Source of the DNA: Paramarasmius palmivorus
Taxonomy: Eukaryota > Basidiomycota > Agaricomycetes > Agaricales > Marasmiaceae
Assembly (NCBI GenBank): GCA_037176845.1
Contig: JAYKXP010000160.1
Span: 1 to 64,000, forward strand
Length of the DNA stretch: 64,000 nt
Reading direction: 5' to 3'
Shown here: positions 33,901 through 44,073 of the stretch, one piece after another
Layout of the letters: each line of letters opens with the position of its first letter
Position numbering within the stretch: position 1 is the first letter of the stretch
The notes under the pieces: generated by a model
The model's database searches: none
The model's input: the letters and a program-made list of their open reading frames with translations, nothing else
What the model was told of the DNA's origin: nothing
Program-made: the position numbers and the translations under genes

Positions 33901-35974
33901 CACAATGATTTAAAATGAGCCATGTTAAAGCATTTTTAACTACATTACGGCGAACTAACAATGGCGTTCGCTGGTAGTCTTCTGTAGAAGGCTGAGAAGG
34001 GCCAGTGAATAATATAGCTAATACTTCATCTATATCTGAACGAGGAGGAGGAAGAACATCATATACCTTGGGTATGGGAGCCTCAAATGCCATAGCGTTA
34101 GCTTTCATTTTTTGGCCTGACGTACCAATTCGCACAAAACAAGCAGTATGTCTAACCCGAGCCACTAAAAGCTTCTCTGCGAATGACAAATTAGCAAGTA
34201 CAGCCGGTACTTCGCCCAACCACAAACCATTGGCTAATGCTTGTTTCGGTATCCTCCCACCCATGAGACCTGATCGACAAACTTTACAAACACTGTCACA
34301 TGTTGGCACGCATATAGGACCAACAATGTCATCAACTTGCTCATCTGAGGACATACGCTCTTTCCGAGTAACTCCACTGGTATTCAGCATGCGTAGCAAA
34401 CCCTTGAACTGGCGCAGTGGGCGCAGGTCCTTAGTTAAACAAAGTTGGCCACAAACAGCACAGCCTGCTTCCTCAAACTGGTCAGGATCAAACTTCCGAC
34501 ATGCATTTTTCAATATCTCATGCACCAACTCACTATCAGCTGGTGCTGGAGGAAAGGGCGAAGACGGAAGGTCATCTTCGGGGAGCAAACACGACTGTAT
34601 ATAGGAAACCCCCAATAAATCTATAGCTATTTGTGAGGATCTCCTAGGGTTATCCCTTCTAACTCGCTGGGTAGATGACTTACGTTGCTTTAGTGGTGGC
34701 AATACATTAAAGATCGTGACATAGCCTTGACAAACCCCACACTGGTGAGAGCTAAAAAACTGATCTATGTCTAATGCTTTCATTGTGGAGGTTCGCACAG
34801 CATAATGAGCAGACGCCAACATGCGCTTATCTCTAACTCCTAGATAGGGCAATAACAATGGGATAGGAACACTCGATACAACATGCTCACTGTCCAGGAT
34901 CGAGCAATTGGAGTCTACCCGAGCATGTGAGTGATACGTAAAACGACTCTCTGACAAGCAAGTGCGATCAACCGTAGAACTAAGAATTGAGTTTTCAATC
35001 AAAGAGAAGGGTATATTTGGCTTACGCCCACCCCCGTACAGATTAAACAGAGGGCTCTGTGTATACAGGACTCTGGATCTAATATGCATCGTAGGTCTCG
35101 CCGGAAGCAAGCATCGAATAGCCGTCCAAAAGGGCCAAAAACAGGGAAGCCACCCGATACCGAACGGTAACGAGAATCCTTTGAACGCCCAAAATTGACG
35201 ACATATGTGAAGACTGTGGATTTCACTGCAAGCGGCAGCCTCAAACAACCACTGCCCTAACCTAGAAACTCCGAGTCCAGAAATCGAGCAACTTATGATC
35301 TTTCTCCATAGAGCTAAGGAATCATGCCTTAACATCCTGCGCCTCTCAACTTGAAAATTCAGCCAGACCGTCCACCAGGACACAGAAAGACGATGCACGT
35401 TGTACAGCAGCATTTCACACAACACGGCCTGAACACCCAAGACCAGCGTAGCGACAAAAGGAAAGCAGGATAAACGATAAGATGGAGTTGGTGAAGGCCG
35501 CAACATAATGCCTTTTTTGAAGACAGAGTTCAGGTTTTTTACTGAACTTTCCGAAGCGAAATCTCGCTGACACAACATATAGGAAGCTTGACACCTATTC
35601 GTAGACGAAAAGAAGACAAAGCAGTTGAAACCCGGCATATGGGTCGCAAGCTCGTTCTTGGGGGGTTCAAAATGCGAGTAATTGAGGAGCGAGGCAGCCC
35701 CATAGACCAAAGGACGGCATGGGAATTTCAGATTATGGGTATTCGAGTACGTTGATTGCGCTATAGCATGCTGATTGTCTACAGCGAATGGGTATGGCAT
35801 ACACAGGCGATCGCAAGATAACACCTGGTTAATTGGAGATGCCTCGAAGGCTGCAGGATGAGAAGAGCCCGTCTCTTCGGCCTGCGGTGAAATGTAAAGG
35901 GACAGCGCCCCAACCAACCAAAGCACTGCAAAAGAATCAGTACCTTGAGAAACAAATAAACAGGAAGCACGCAC
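27935..35974 (-). CDS. Helitron Rep-helicase polyprotein with C-terminal USP-like protease
   Basis: Single open frame of 2,679 codons, no intron. From Met398 (34783), a likelier start than Met1, come zinc-binding CxxC pairs (HQCGVC at 412-415; CAVCGQ), a DUF6570-like stretch (ANGLWLGEVP), the Helitron_like_N region (FPWLFPYGHGG), the HUH motif (LHLHILLWI, His1035 and His1037), and the paired catalytic tyrosines (YVTDYITK, Tyr1244 and Tyr1248). Then a PIF1-type helicase: Walker A GGMGGTGKST (Lys1758), Walker B VFFDEVSM (Asp1828). The last 270 residues have a Cys box (SNSCAFDAVIDILW, Cys2414), a CTRC..CPAC zinc ribbon and a His box (DGHFISRHV, His2622), in the order of ubiquitin-specific proteases. 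It nicks and transfers single-stranded DNA in rolling-circle transposition; the protease may act in cis or on host ubiquitin. Residues 1-397 show no motif. No internal stop: probably a young, potentially autonomous copy. Confidence 0.93.
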   Translation of the reverse strand: MRASCLFVSQGTDSFAVLWLVGALSLYISPQAEETGSSHPAAFEASPINQVLSCDRLCMPYPFAVDNQHAIAQSTYSNTHNLKFPCRPLVYGAASLLNYSHFEPPKNELATHMPGFNCFVFFSSTNRCQASYMLCQRDFASESSVKNLNSVFKKGIMLRPSPTPSYRLSCFPFVATLVLGVQAVLCEMLLYNVHRLSVSWWTVWLNFQVERRRMLRHDSLALWRKIISCSISGLGVSRLGQWLFEAAACSEIHSLHICRQFWAFKGFSLPFGIGWLPCFWPFWTAIRCLLPARPTMHIRSRVLYTQSPLFNLYGGGRKPNIPFSLIENSILSSTVDRTCLSESRFTYHSHARVDSNCSILDSEHVVSSVPIPLLLPYLGVRDKRMLASAHYAVRTSTMKALDIDQFFSSHQCGVCQGYVTIFNVLPPLKQRKSSTQRVRRDNPRRSSQIAIDLLGVSYIQSCLLPEDDLPSSPFPPAPADSELVHEILKNACRKFDPDQFEEAGCAVCGQLCLTKDLRPLRQFKGLLRMLNTSGVTRKERMSSDEQVDDIVGPICVPTCDSVCKVCRSGLMGGRIPKQALANGLWLGEVPAVLANLSFAEKLLVARVRHTACFVRIGTSGQKMKANAMAFEAPIPKVYDVLPPPRSDIDEVLAILFTGPSQPSTEDYQRTPLLVRRNVVKNALTWLILNHCDYSDVKLSETNLASYDEDVPPCAIMWKEAAHNKTVESESVYDNTDEDGTADGQCSFVVHGITGEQISESTRAEIIGLAGTHFTSGGKVLGIGRKEHGESIWNNPTLYTRMFPWLFPYGHGGVGTGPLSVSDHIRYLLLYHDKRFQVDENFSIVTFSHEQVRTATQAGWLLADKASFSKVADRMLRLNQAVLQDISERMAKGEKVTPSSIDERDCFTALSDLDRVAGRVSGSLTSKKYMRNEVWSLIAHRGAPSWYLTISPADSLHPLCMYFADSQKMFLPIVRKESHRLRLIVGNPTACARFFNFMVEILLSDIFGYKTSHRGLYGEHAAHYGVVEQQGRLTLHLHILLWIKGALSPQQIRDRLRSGLEEFEHKIIAYLESVFSGDFLNCSSAEAAKAEVISEDTVGYCSPVDTLPVVPPHLCRSHSLNTSLHECVNCDSYSKWNDQYIRTVNDLIYRSNIHDCNRNLKKDGTYKKRHMYKNCRDNKWGKCRARFPRPVEAVTRVDQSTGALILKKSEPWFNTFSYPLTYLMRGNTDVTYLGSGTAIKSVVLYVTDYITKASLKTHVVFDAILSVFAKHTSTITGPESSQEKARKLMTKVVNLLTTKMEFGAPLICSYLLGYPDHYTDHRFIPVYWQQYVARVQRECDPDNASEGTEKVALLKRGNRIIGLSPVNDYVSRPVEANNISLYDWVRISHRVTKKSVIRKLKSSRKNKSKSKLDPEIKLHLDCIDNDNSYPALPKGFYYYHSSHDLVKTHVARIQKDSEKLVVNFTGAILPRRDQGDFEYYCCTMLTLFKPWRSGTDLKGSSLSWADAFNNHTFTDRQNSLMNNFMIRYECLDARDDYHAQLRRNCQLHSSWDPLIDELDNADDDTLNVHSMPELHDAVDAVGATAAMDTLGFEDAAQLAQYTLKHKKHLAEKLAIRSLLHQCQWDKSDPSLKSELELPFYVQLPLHPQSHWKAAVMSKRKEVLERRASNVPTKVQSEFIARRNSKHTLMLTDDVQVIDKSYLEQSCTVQVSLIDINATIIKFELNEEQERAFRIIANHVLSQSKDQLKMYIGGMGGTGKSTVLRALIHFFSLRNEAYRLLVVAPTGSAAALLGGSTYHSAFGINDYTEPDSNMPLIRDRLIGVSYVFFDEVSMLSAWELYRISRQLSQCLLCEDKEFGGLNMIFAGDFAQLPPPMGGEAISLYSRRIGAFRSTPRQQEEAIGKSLWHRVTTVVILRQNMRQRSQSTEDAKFRTALENMRYRNCTGEDINFLNTRVTSNIPGLTSICDPDFRNVAIITAYNAQKDEINSIGCKRFAIEQSSTLTHFYAEDIIKNSNRKTKKRASDHNTIQLKAITPQWQEYLWSLDPSAGDTLVPPKLSLCRGMPIIIRKNLATELNITRGQEGTVYGWISKGPVDRQRLDTLFVKLSNPPSDIVIGDLPVNVVPITPTSDYVTIRMPYGKGKTLKVYRTQVDVAPCFAMTDFSSQGKTRPRNVVHLNNCRDFHGYYTALSRSATASGTLILQSFDPGKITGGLQDSSLRQEYRELELLDDITKQRYEGKLPPNVNGDTRNILIQTYRKFMGSHYVPPNTYPAIKWSNLDPLEHVDIDDVAWDIVKRNADKNANNVIATTKSQYNIDLSAYHAPSYNTAINRSVGVSHSSIPKPTNTLHDSFVSTGVHNQLSNVAALNQPVRPCKRVLLNDASMIDDKTSKRPRLDPSANFSFNSLPAPVWQSNSCAFDAVIDILWPLWNSDTNLWSLYFNTSGNATLMYLLSLFCLCSDEVISITEVRNRLRLDMIRLYPERYEYGNFTSLYDLICDTLQREVSPVTFLDKCTRCNHTSVRSRNANTAVVLNQPSCFIMSIASLLEQYTQNRVLNIMRVCPACNGDIASRYVFDSTPELLTFKIHESGADRALPYINTGLSLLVGNRLYSYRLRGVIYFKDGHFISRHVDQSLRVWFHDGMATSPTHYVFNSDLNLGPLDFRTCRGFKATLVFYALTAGQ

Positions 35975-36258
35975 GACCTATAAAACCTTCCAATGACAAA
36001 CGCAAGCCAAACTTTCGACTGCCGTGCATCTTAATATCCAAGACCGATATACAATTGTTGAGCGATATGTGGGACGATACAGAACAAGGAGATGGAAGAA
36101 ACCAATAATTCGAGTCAGACCACTTCTACGACGAGCATTACATCATCACCCGAAACGGCTCCAAAACCACGTTCTCCTTGCCCCAAATTCGTACACGGCC
36201 ATAATACATTTAACTGCTATATCACCTACAAATCCTGCCTTGTTCTATATCGAAAAAA

Positions 36259-39075
36259 CTAAACTTTAATTATCCTTACAGGCGAAGCAGAATTATAGTC
36301 CATCGAGGTTAAGACACGCCGGCGTTTAACTCCGCCTAATCCAGTCTGAACATAACCACTCCGACCATGACGAGAACTTTTCCACGAATCCGATGCTAGA
36401 TGGATGCTATATTCGAGAGTGAGGTTTTCCCAGATGGTCCAAACCAAGGAAGAGCAGTCTTGGAGGGACAGACTCCATTCAGTTTCCTTCCCGAACGCAA
36501 ATTGAGACCCGCTTAAAACCGACTCAACTCCATCGAATACACCGTGTTCGCCCTCAAGGTCTTGACGGAAGTTGGCCTTCATATCTTCGAAGACAATCCC
36601 AATAGCGTACTGTTTGCCCGCCGATGTAAGCAACGAGGAGCATTGCTGAACTAGGTAGAACGTCCATAAATCCATAACCCCGAACTGAGATTGCTGTCCT
36701 CCTCTGCGGAAGACGACACTGCTGTCCAACGCCGCAAAAATCTCGCGGAACGCTCCTCGACATCGCCGGTAAATATCGCACATTGGTTTCCAATCGTCGT
36801 GAGACAGGTATCGCTCTCTCGCAAAGATCCCCCTTGCTAGAATCAGCGCCGAGAGCGAGAATAGCTGAATCATGCCCTCGAATGATAAAATGTTCGGGAC
36901 ATGCCGAACAATGCCCGGTTGCTCACTACATCCTTGAAGATAATCCGAGGTAAAGCGAACAATGACATCGTGCCAATGTAAAACGATCCTGCAAAGCGTA
37001 TCGTGGTCCTGCGTGATAGCGAGCGGCTCGTCAAGACTCGCAGCCAAGTATCGACGAACAAAGGACCAGTATGTCTGCTCCATTGTTGCCGTTGTATAAA
37101 AATAAGACCCGTGACAAACTGAAGGCTCGATTGTAAGCAGGTAATGAGGAATTCCGGGCCCAAACACACTAGAAAGCGAACAAAGGAAATAATTAGCAAC
37201 ACCATCGGGTATTGTTACCAGCGAAGGAACTGACAGCTTATCGCCAGGGAACAATAAGACTCCCTGGACACTCGGGTAGCCGTGTAATAACTTGTCGGGA
37301 GTAGAGGTGCTATTGTAGGAGGCCAAAAACGACGACTCGTCAGACCGCCCAAGAAACACCAATATAATACCAGCTTCGACATGAAGCTCCGTATTACAGC
37401 CGTTAGGTGCAATTGAACCATCATGCAAAACACTGGCGGGCGCGACGAAGTACCAGTTAGATCGTAACGGTGAAGAATCTTGGCCCGCTTCGTAACCAGG
37501 AAAACCTGCTGTGTATCTGTGTGAGAAGACATTCGTGGGCAAGGAGGGCGTGGTGTATTTGTCGTTCAGCCGGGGGATAGCTGGAAAATAAAAGGAATAT
37601 CCGTCCTGTCCACGTTCGATCTGAGCCATCAGATCAAGAAGAGAAGCGGACGCAAACAGGTCCTTTACGAAAGGATCGGTCCATCGAAAAGATAGATCTA
37701 AATAAAGAAGTCGTCGTCGTGTACAAGGTCGAGGCACCGAAGCCAGCACGCACCAATGCAATCTCTCATTGTAGAACAGGATCCTATTTCATTCAGTAAC
37801 TGTCTCGTCACTAGCGCAGGACCAGTCGATCCTTTCATGAAGACGACCTGGGACATCAGCAATGTCGATAATTGGCTCTTTAGATCCAATTTTGAATATT
37901 CTCCAGACTCAAGAATTCGCATTCCTTCTACCGGAGATCCGTTTGGCGAAGAAAGCAAGTCGTCATCGGTAGGACCGACCTCCGCGCTCACGGTCATTTT
38001 CAGGAAGAGAATTCTGTTGCCATGCAGCTGCTGATACGAATTGGCCCGTGATATCAGCTCGGAAATATGATCCAGATCTCGCATATTCTAAAACTTCAGT
38101 TAGAACGAGTCGAGTCGCAAAACACAAAGCACATACGTATGAAGATGGCCAGTAAGCACACTGTCCGCCAGTAGGGGAAACTAAAAGGTACCCGTCGCCG
38201 GTAATGCGCTAAAGCGAATATCGTTAGCTTGAAACTTCTCGCGCAGACTGTTCTCACTTTTCTCCAATCTTCAAATATGATCTTCTCTGCCTTGGGTTTC
38301 TGTATCAATGCAGACCTTCGCTTCGTTCTCGAGCCCAATGTTTTTCCTGGTGCCTTCGAAACTCTGGAGCTGACGTCCTCGCGAACGGCAAAAGTTCCGG
38401 CTGCAAGTAAGATATCAGCAAGACAGGTTAAATACCGGGCAACACAAAACCGATACACACATGATTCCACCCTTTCATCCACCGACTCATCTTGCAAAGA
38501 AGTGTTATCAGGTGGACCTTCCAATGCTGTGATGTTCAAATCCGACCCTTCTGGCGCTGACGTCGACTCGATAAGCATACGTCCAACTGGTCGAGAGTCG
38601 CCATCAGTCGCAATACTCGATAAGTTGGTAGCAGTAGGAGAAAAAAATAGCTCAAACGACGATACGAGACCGGGATCTACATCGCCACCTTCCAGAGCAT
38701 ACTGAAGGGTATCATTGAAGAGGATACCACCTGAACCCGGCACATCCATTCCCCACGGACACGTTATTTCAGATGGGCCCACTGAAGTCCACCGCTGAAC
38801 AGCGCCAGTCACAGAACCCGAACCCGAATTAAACGACACAGCATTCTCAACATTAGGAGGACTCGAGGAAACATCTGCGAGCATACGAAAGACCATCAGG
38901 CACATTGAAACATTTAAATTCGGAATTATTCACCTTCGTCGGAATCGTCCCCAGACACATCCTGATCACTAGAGCCCATCTCACGGATAACGGCCCGCTG
39001 TTCAGAGCTCGATATCCACTCAGCGGATTCCAGAGGAGACTCGGCTGATACATAAGAAAGCCCTATAGGCATCAT
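36259..39075 (-). CDS. Cupin/JmjC-like basidiomycete protein (C-terminal part of a very large gene, or separate gene)
   Basis: Minus-strand exons: 39075-38934; 38874 to about 38170; about 38090 to 37770; and a long exon of about 37711-36259 ending VKRRRVLTSMDYNSASP. The joins at 38934/38874 and 37767/37711 are in frame; the junction near 38100-38180 is uncertain. In the long exon, PNGCNTELHVEAGIILVFLG, VLLFPGDKLSVP and GIPHYLLTIEPSVCHGSYFY match the order of a JmjC-like cupin of basidiomycetes (metal-site strand, 'L-x-x-G-D' strand, 'P-H-x-V/L-T' strand). A canonical HxD..H iron triad is not clear, so activity is doubtful. The N-terminal half is Ser/Asp-rich. The upstream gene ends only 27 bp away, and a 91-bp intron (39063-39153) would fuse the two in frame, so one 5.7-kb gene is plausible. 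Confidence 0.55.
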
Positions 39076-39102
39076 GGCAGGACTACCACGGCCTAACGAG
39101 AA

Positions 39103-41968
39103 ACTAACCTGTCAAATTCTTATCGTTTCCAACTCTGGCTACACGACACTCACGTGGGTTAAAAAAATCCTGCTCGGGTCGCGCCAAAGAGACCAGTGGA
39201 AGCGCTTCTTCCATAAAAGTTTGCAGCGCAACCGTAGATGTGACTTCACCGCGAGCCATGCGAAACAATTCTCTCCAGAGGAGGCTCTCCACTTTTCGAA
39301 GAATAGCGGGCCGCTCATTGCCATAGTGATACCAAGCCTGAGTGCTGTTTCAGTATCTAAAGAATGCGACCACGAGCATCAGAAACTCACCCGCAACATA
39401 TGAAGCCTAGTAAGGTTGGAGGACATCGGGGTAATGTCACATAACAAAATAAGCGGAGATACGGCCAATGCAAGGAAAAGCGGTTGACGGAGGCGTGTTA
39501 TTGGTGGAAGGTTTGTTGCAATTTCACAGGATACGCCTTCCCTTGTCGCTGCGCTGTTAACAGATGAACAAAAGCGTCAATCTAGGAAATAGATAACAAA
39601 CGTTTTAAGCTCATTTACTAATGTCTTCCATAAAAGCGGAAAGTCAAAATGCCCCTGCAAATGTCATTAGATACACAATGAAGCGAAAACCAAGTACGAA
39701 CCTGCAACATGTAATTAATGAAAAAAGCTGTCGACTCCATATTATGCAAAGCCTTCACCAGCATAAGATTAGTATCCCGCTGGGAGATACAATCCAGCTG
39801 ACGAAAAGCTGTGATCAACAGTTGACGCTTAGATGACCCTACAATCTCCTCGGAACGAAGTGTAGGATCGGCTACCGGCCCAGAGGATAACATGTGAGTG
39901 TGTATGTCACTCAACACCCTAGGCCAACCTTGGTTATCACAAAGCAACGCTATACCTCTCTGCAATCGAAGTCAACATAAGCACGACAAAACGCAGCACA
40001 CTACACCACGCACCAACTTCCCAGTTTGTCCTTCAAACACCGATCTAGGTACCATCGGCCTTTCGGATGCCAGGTCCAGGGGTATTTCGCTCCCGCCCGT
40101 CTCCAGGCTGTTCACTATAGCTGCAACGTCGAGAAAACGAAGGCCAAATAAAACTGACACCAAGGGCCCAGCTGACTTTTGATTCGGAGTGAGTGTAGCT
40201 TGATTCAAAACTATATCTCGGCAGGGCGGTTTATTGTAAGCTTCGCTGAATTGCTTCATCAACGAGGTAGCCATAGCCTGAACAAAAACATTCAATTAGC
40301 AACCATAAACCTTGGGAAAAGAGACAGAGTATCGAAATAAACTCACATGCAAATCACTCGGAAGCATAGCAAACCGGTTCTTGCTCGTCAAAACGAAATC
40401 TGTGAACCATGGCATCTGCATAAAGAGAGGAACTCTGGACGGATCTACTAGTTCCCCAGCTCCAATGGATGACAAAGACAGTAGCTGCGAGCTAGGGCTG
40501 CTCAATGAGACCCCACTCTCAACATTGTGCCGTGCAAACGGTGAATTTCTGTTCGTTTGACGAGAGAACGCACGAGAATGATTATCGGGGGGGTCGTCGA
40601 GCTTCGAATGAGACTGTGGCATGAGAGGGAGAGTGAAGTCGAACCATATCGCAAAGATGAAGCCCTTTGGATTACATAAACTAAGCACGAAAGTACGCCC
40701 TACACCGAATAGCACGTAAGGAGCCCTACATGACATTCTTGCCAGTATCTTGATTCATTTCAGCCTGCAACTCAGTGATGAGGCGACACAACAAGCCCTG
40801 AATAAAGAAAGGCAACTGTTCTATCCGGAGAGTCGCCGAGGGGGATACCGGACCCGAGCCATCGCTGAAAGACGTACTCGGCATACTCCACCCAATAGGC
40901 TCATAATGCACAAGGCGGCGCATACGCGGATGCGCATCATTGCCATCATCTGCCTGTTCACAGTAGAACTTCAGCGTGAACTGGAACACTAATCACAGTT
41001 AACACTGAGCACACATATGTCTCCCACGAGTTATTCCGAAACTCACCAGAAGAGGCTGATTGCTCAACATCCGGTGAAGCGACCTCGAGCGAGCATAACG
41101 CAAAATAATCGATATTCCCCGTAGTTTGTCCTTCGCATGCTTCTAAATTCAGGATTTTGATGCCGGACATCATAGATAACATAGAAAGGACCAGCTGCGA
41201 ATACATATCTAGCTGGCTCTCCCAGTCTTCAAGGCCAAACATACAGTCAGCTCGGAATCCACAGCCCAATAAACCGAGACACTAACCACGACCGTCAACA
41301 AAATTCGAACGAAACGCGTGTTTTTTAGCATCCTGAACGTTATTGAGGCGCTCCACTGCGACCCTCCTAGTTCAATGACAGTCACTACGCCGAAGCTAAA
41401 CAGCAAACAGGAGAACTAACTGAGCGCCTTGGATAACTGGTCTTCGAGCAGAGGCAGCGTTCACCGATGAAAGTAGTGACTTCAAGCTTCGAATAGTACC
41501 GTTCTTGACTACGATATCCAGGTCAGTAAAGTGAGACTACCAAGCTAATACCAATACCTGCCTTCAAGTTGCTTCTCGTAGTATAGTTGTAACTCAGATA
41601 CCTCTTTTGCCGTAGAAGGCTCCCCCTCGAGTTTCCTACCAAAATGACGTGCCAATAAATTTAGAGCGTTTTGAATCTGAACCACCAATCCGAACATTAG
41701 TACGAGCAAGTTCTAGAGGAACAACACTTACAGATTGATCGTCTTCCGAAGGAGCTGTATCTTGGTTCATGTCAACCCAGAGTAAAGACATGTGAACGCC
41801 AGCCGACAGCGAGGTACGACAACTACGTCATCAGTACTTACACAGACCACATGGCAACCTAGAACGACATTTGGAGCGGTCATCCTGAGAACATCTAACG
41901 CTCAGCTCTAACCCAATCTCACCACGACGCCAAAGGATATCGGACAAGCGGAACAGTTTTTCTCGCAT
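39103..41968 (-). CDS. Large multi-exon protein of unknown function (or 5' half of the gene ending at 36259)
   Basis: Starts MREKLFRLSDILWRRGE at 41968 on the minus strand, 166 bp from the divergent start at 42134. Coding exons separated by introns of about 50 bp can be followed: SQLDMYSQLVLSMLSMMSG near 41200, MRRLVHYEPIGWSMPSTSF near 40900, VPLFMQMPWFTDFVLTSKN near 40400, SLMKQFSEAYNKPPCRDIV near 40250, ALLCDNQGWPRVLSDIHTH near 39930, and ELFRMARGEVTSTVALQTF near 39260. With the shortest last intron it stops at 39103. No domain was recognised; it is helical and mildly hydrophobic. Exon boundaries in the first 700 bp are approximate. Confidence 0.5.
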
Positions 41969-42133
41969 CTGAAGAATGAAGATCGTCTCGCCAAAACAGG
42001 ATAGCATGGTGCAAGGACAACTGAAGCGAGGAAAGGGTTTATAAAAAGAACTCGAAAAGTCGACGAAGGAACGTTCAATTACCTGCTATCTGTTTCAAAC
42101 TCGACTTCGCTGTTAATCTACACAGTTTCCTCT

Positions 42134-44073
42134 ATGGATCCCATCAGCAACGCGTAAGAAGCTTACTGGCCTCACCGTTGTACCGTCTCAACTGACATTT
42201 CATGTAGACCGTATCCTGCTCAACAACCGTTGTTCCACAATCTCTCGACTAGGGACCTCCTCCACATGAGAGAAGTCTCGAAATCCACCTCCAGTCAAGT
42301 CGAGCAGTACTATAGGACAGCTTTAGGTCCACAAAAGATATACGGAGCGTTCTTTTCGTCGCTGGACGACGTCACGGCCTTCCGCGAGCAGATGGCAAAA
42401 AACAGGGCTATTGTCATCGGGGAATCTTTGATTCACGCCCTCAGGCGAAACAACACGACTCCAACGGTCCTCGAAGTATGCTTACCCGCCAACCAGGTAC
42501 TCTCAATGGGCGAACGAATCTCTAAACTTGGGGCTACCTACACTCCGCTTCCCGCTATGGTGTACAACGGGAAAGTTGTCTCCACACCACAACTCCCTCA
42601 GTTCAGCGACGCGGTAAATATGGAATACAGAAAAATATTCCCAAACATCGGCGATCTCGCGGAACGCTACGACGATAACTGCATCGCCGGGTTGTTCGTG
42701 TTCAAGACCACAAGCAAGAAGGAAATACACTTGATTGCTGCGTCCTCGGAGCCGGCTGAAGTTCTTTTGGGGGCATATTCCAGTAAGCATCACTTACATC
42801 TACCCGATAACCCCGTTTAACCATGTGAAAGCGCTGGCCATGAACATGGCTACTGCCTACCAGGTCATATCGTTCTATCCTACCACCTCCTTCATAGACA
42901 ACAAAGCACTCTATCTTATGGAGGATACACCTTCTATCTCGAACCTCAGGCAAGGATTCGAGAAGTGCGGGTGGACCTCCGTCAACTCCCTCACTGCCGA
43001 AGAAGTTCTCCACCCAAACCACGAGCTATCTATCAAAACAAGGTGGTTTGGCGATAGCCATTGCTGGATCATCAACCATCCGGACCTCCGACTCGACACA
43101 CCTACTATTGACCCATACCTGTCCGTAAAGACATGCTCGTGGTACTTATGCTGCCCTTCCGCTGACACAACGCGGCTCGTGAGAAATCGGATGGAAAACG
43201 ACAACTTCCAAACCGCTTATATCGTGACGTGGGAGACGGAGAAGGCAGTCTGGTCGCACCCATGCTTCTGGTTCCTCGAAGGGGACATTCTTGTTCGAGA
43301 GCTCACCAACAATGCTACTAGACACCAGGACACTACTATTGTAGTGGCAGGTGTTCCGGAACTCCTTCACGTTGGTCGCCCGGGAAGAACGACCGTCTCT
43401 CCCGAAGAGTACGTAGCCACAACTTGTCACGGCGTAAAACTAAGCATCTTTATATACAGGCTGGAACGTATTTCTGAACGAGAAAGCGCACGATCCGACT
43501 TGGCCGAATGGAAATACGTGCGCGGAAAGACCGGATGTACTCACAGGTAAGATCACCTGGCCACTGACCGGCCATGCCGCTGACATTCCACAGAAACGTC
43601 AAGAACCTCCAAGACTTAGAACCCGCTGTAGTCGAATTCATGAAAGGCTTGTACGCGAAAGTTAACGATAACTACAACAAGAACCATAACCTGAAGATGA
43701 TCCGCAACGATATCATTAGGATCCGGAAGTTATACAGTAGCCTTTCCAATAACATCCAACAGCCCACTGGATATGCAATATGCATTATCCTCCAGTGCAT
43801 CGAAGACGTACGCAACACTGGTCACAGTGACATCGTTCAGGTACGCGACTTCGGCTCCACATCCACTGCTGCTTATTCTGGCATCAGTTCCAGCTGGAGT
43901 TCTCCTTATCGCCTCCAAACACAAAGCTCCATGTTACTTGTAGCATCATAATTCCTGCAGACGCAGTTAACGCAGTTCAGTCCGAGCTCGCCAATATCAC
44001 CAGCTGGGACCAAGCGGAGTTCAACCGAGCAGGGGTCTCGGTGAGGATTGCTACTCTACAGGACGGAAATTGA
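42134..44073 (+). CDS. Putative F-box/nucleotidyltransferase-like family protein, 5 exons
   Basis: Hand-spliced: exons 42134-42153, 42208-42782, 42832-43546, 43594-43840 and 43894-44073, introns 47-54 bp, 578 aa, all joins in frame. Start MDPISNAPYPAQQPLFHNL; an F-box-like helix pair (LSTRDLLHMREVSKSTSSQV) is followed by AFREQMAKNRAIVIGESLIH, the position of the G-S nucleotidyltransferase motif, and by EIHLIAASSEPAEVLLGAYS, which continues in the next exon as TLAMNMATAYQVISFYP. These blocks line up with the gene at 19959-21643 and with a family I remember as widespread and multi-copy in mushroom fungi. The C-terminal 180 residues (KMIRNDIIRIRKLYSSL) are not shared. Catalytic acidic residues are not evident, so activity is uncertain. 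Confidence 0.7.

Noticed and set aside
34005..34604. 199-codon + strand ORF
   Set aside because: It is antisense to the long Helitron frame and shows no motif; a shadow of that coding strand.
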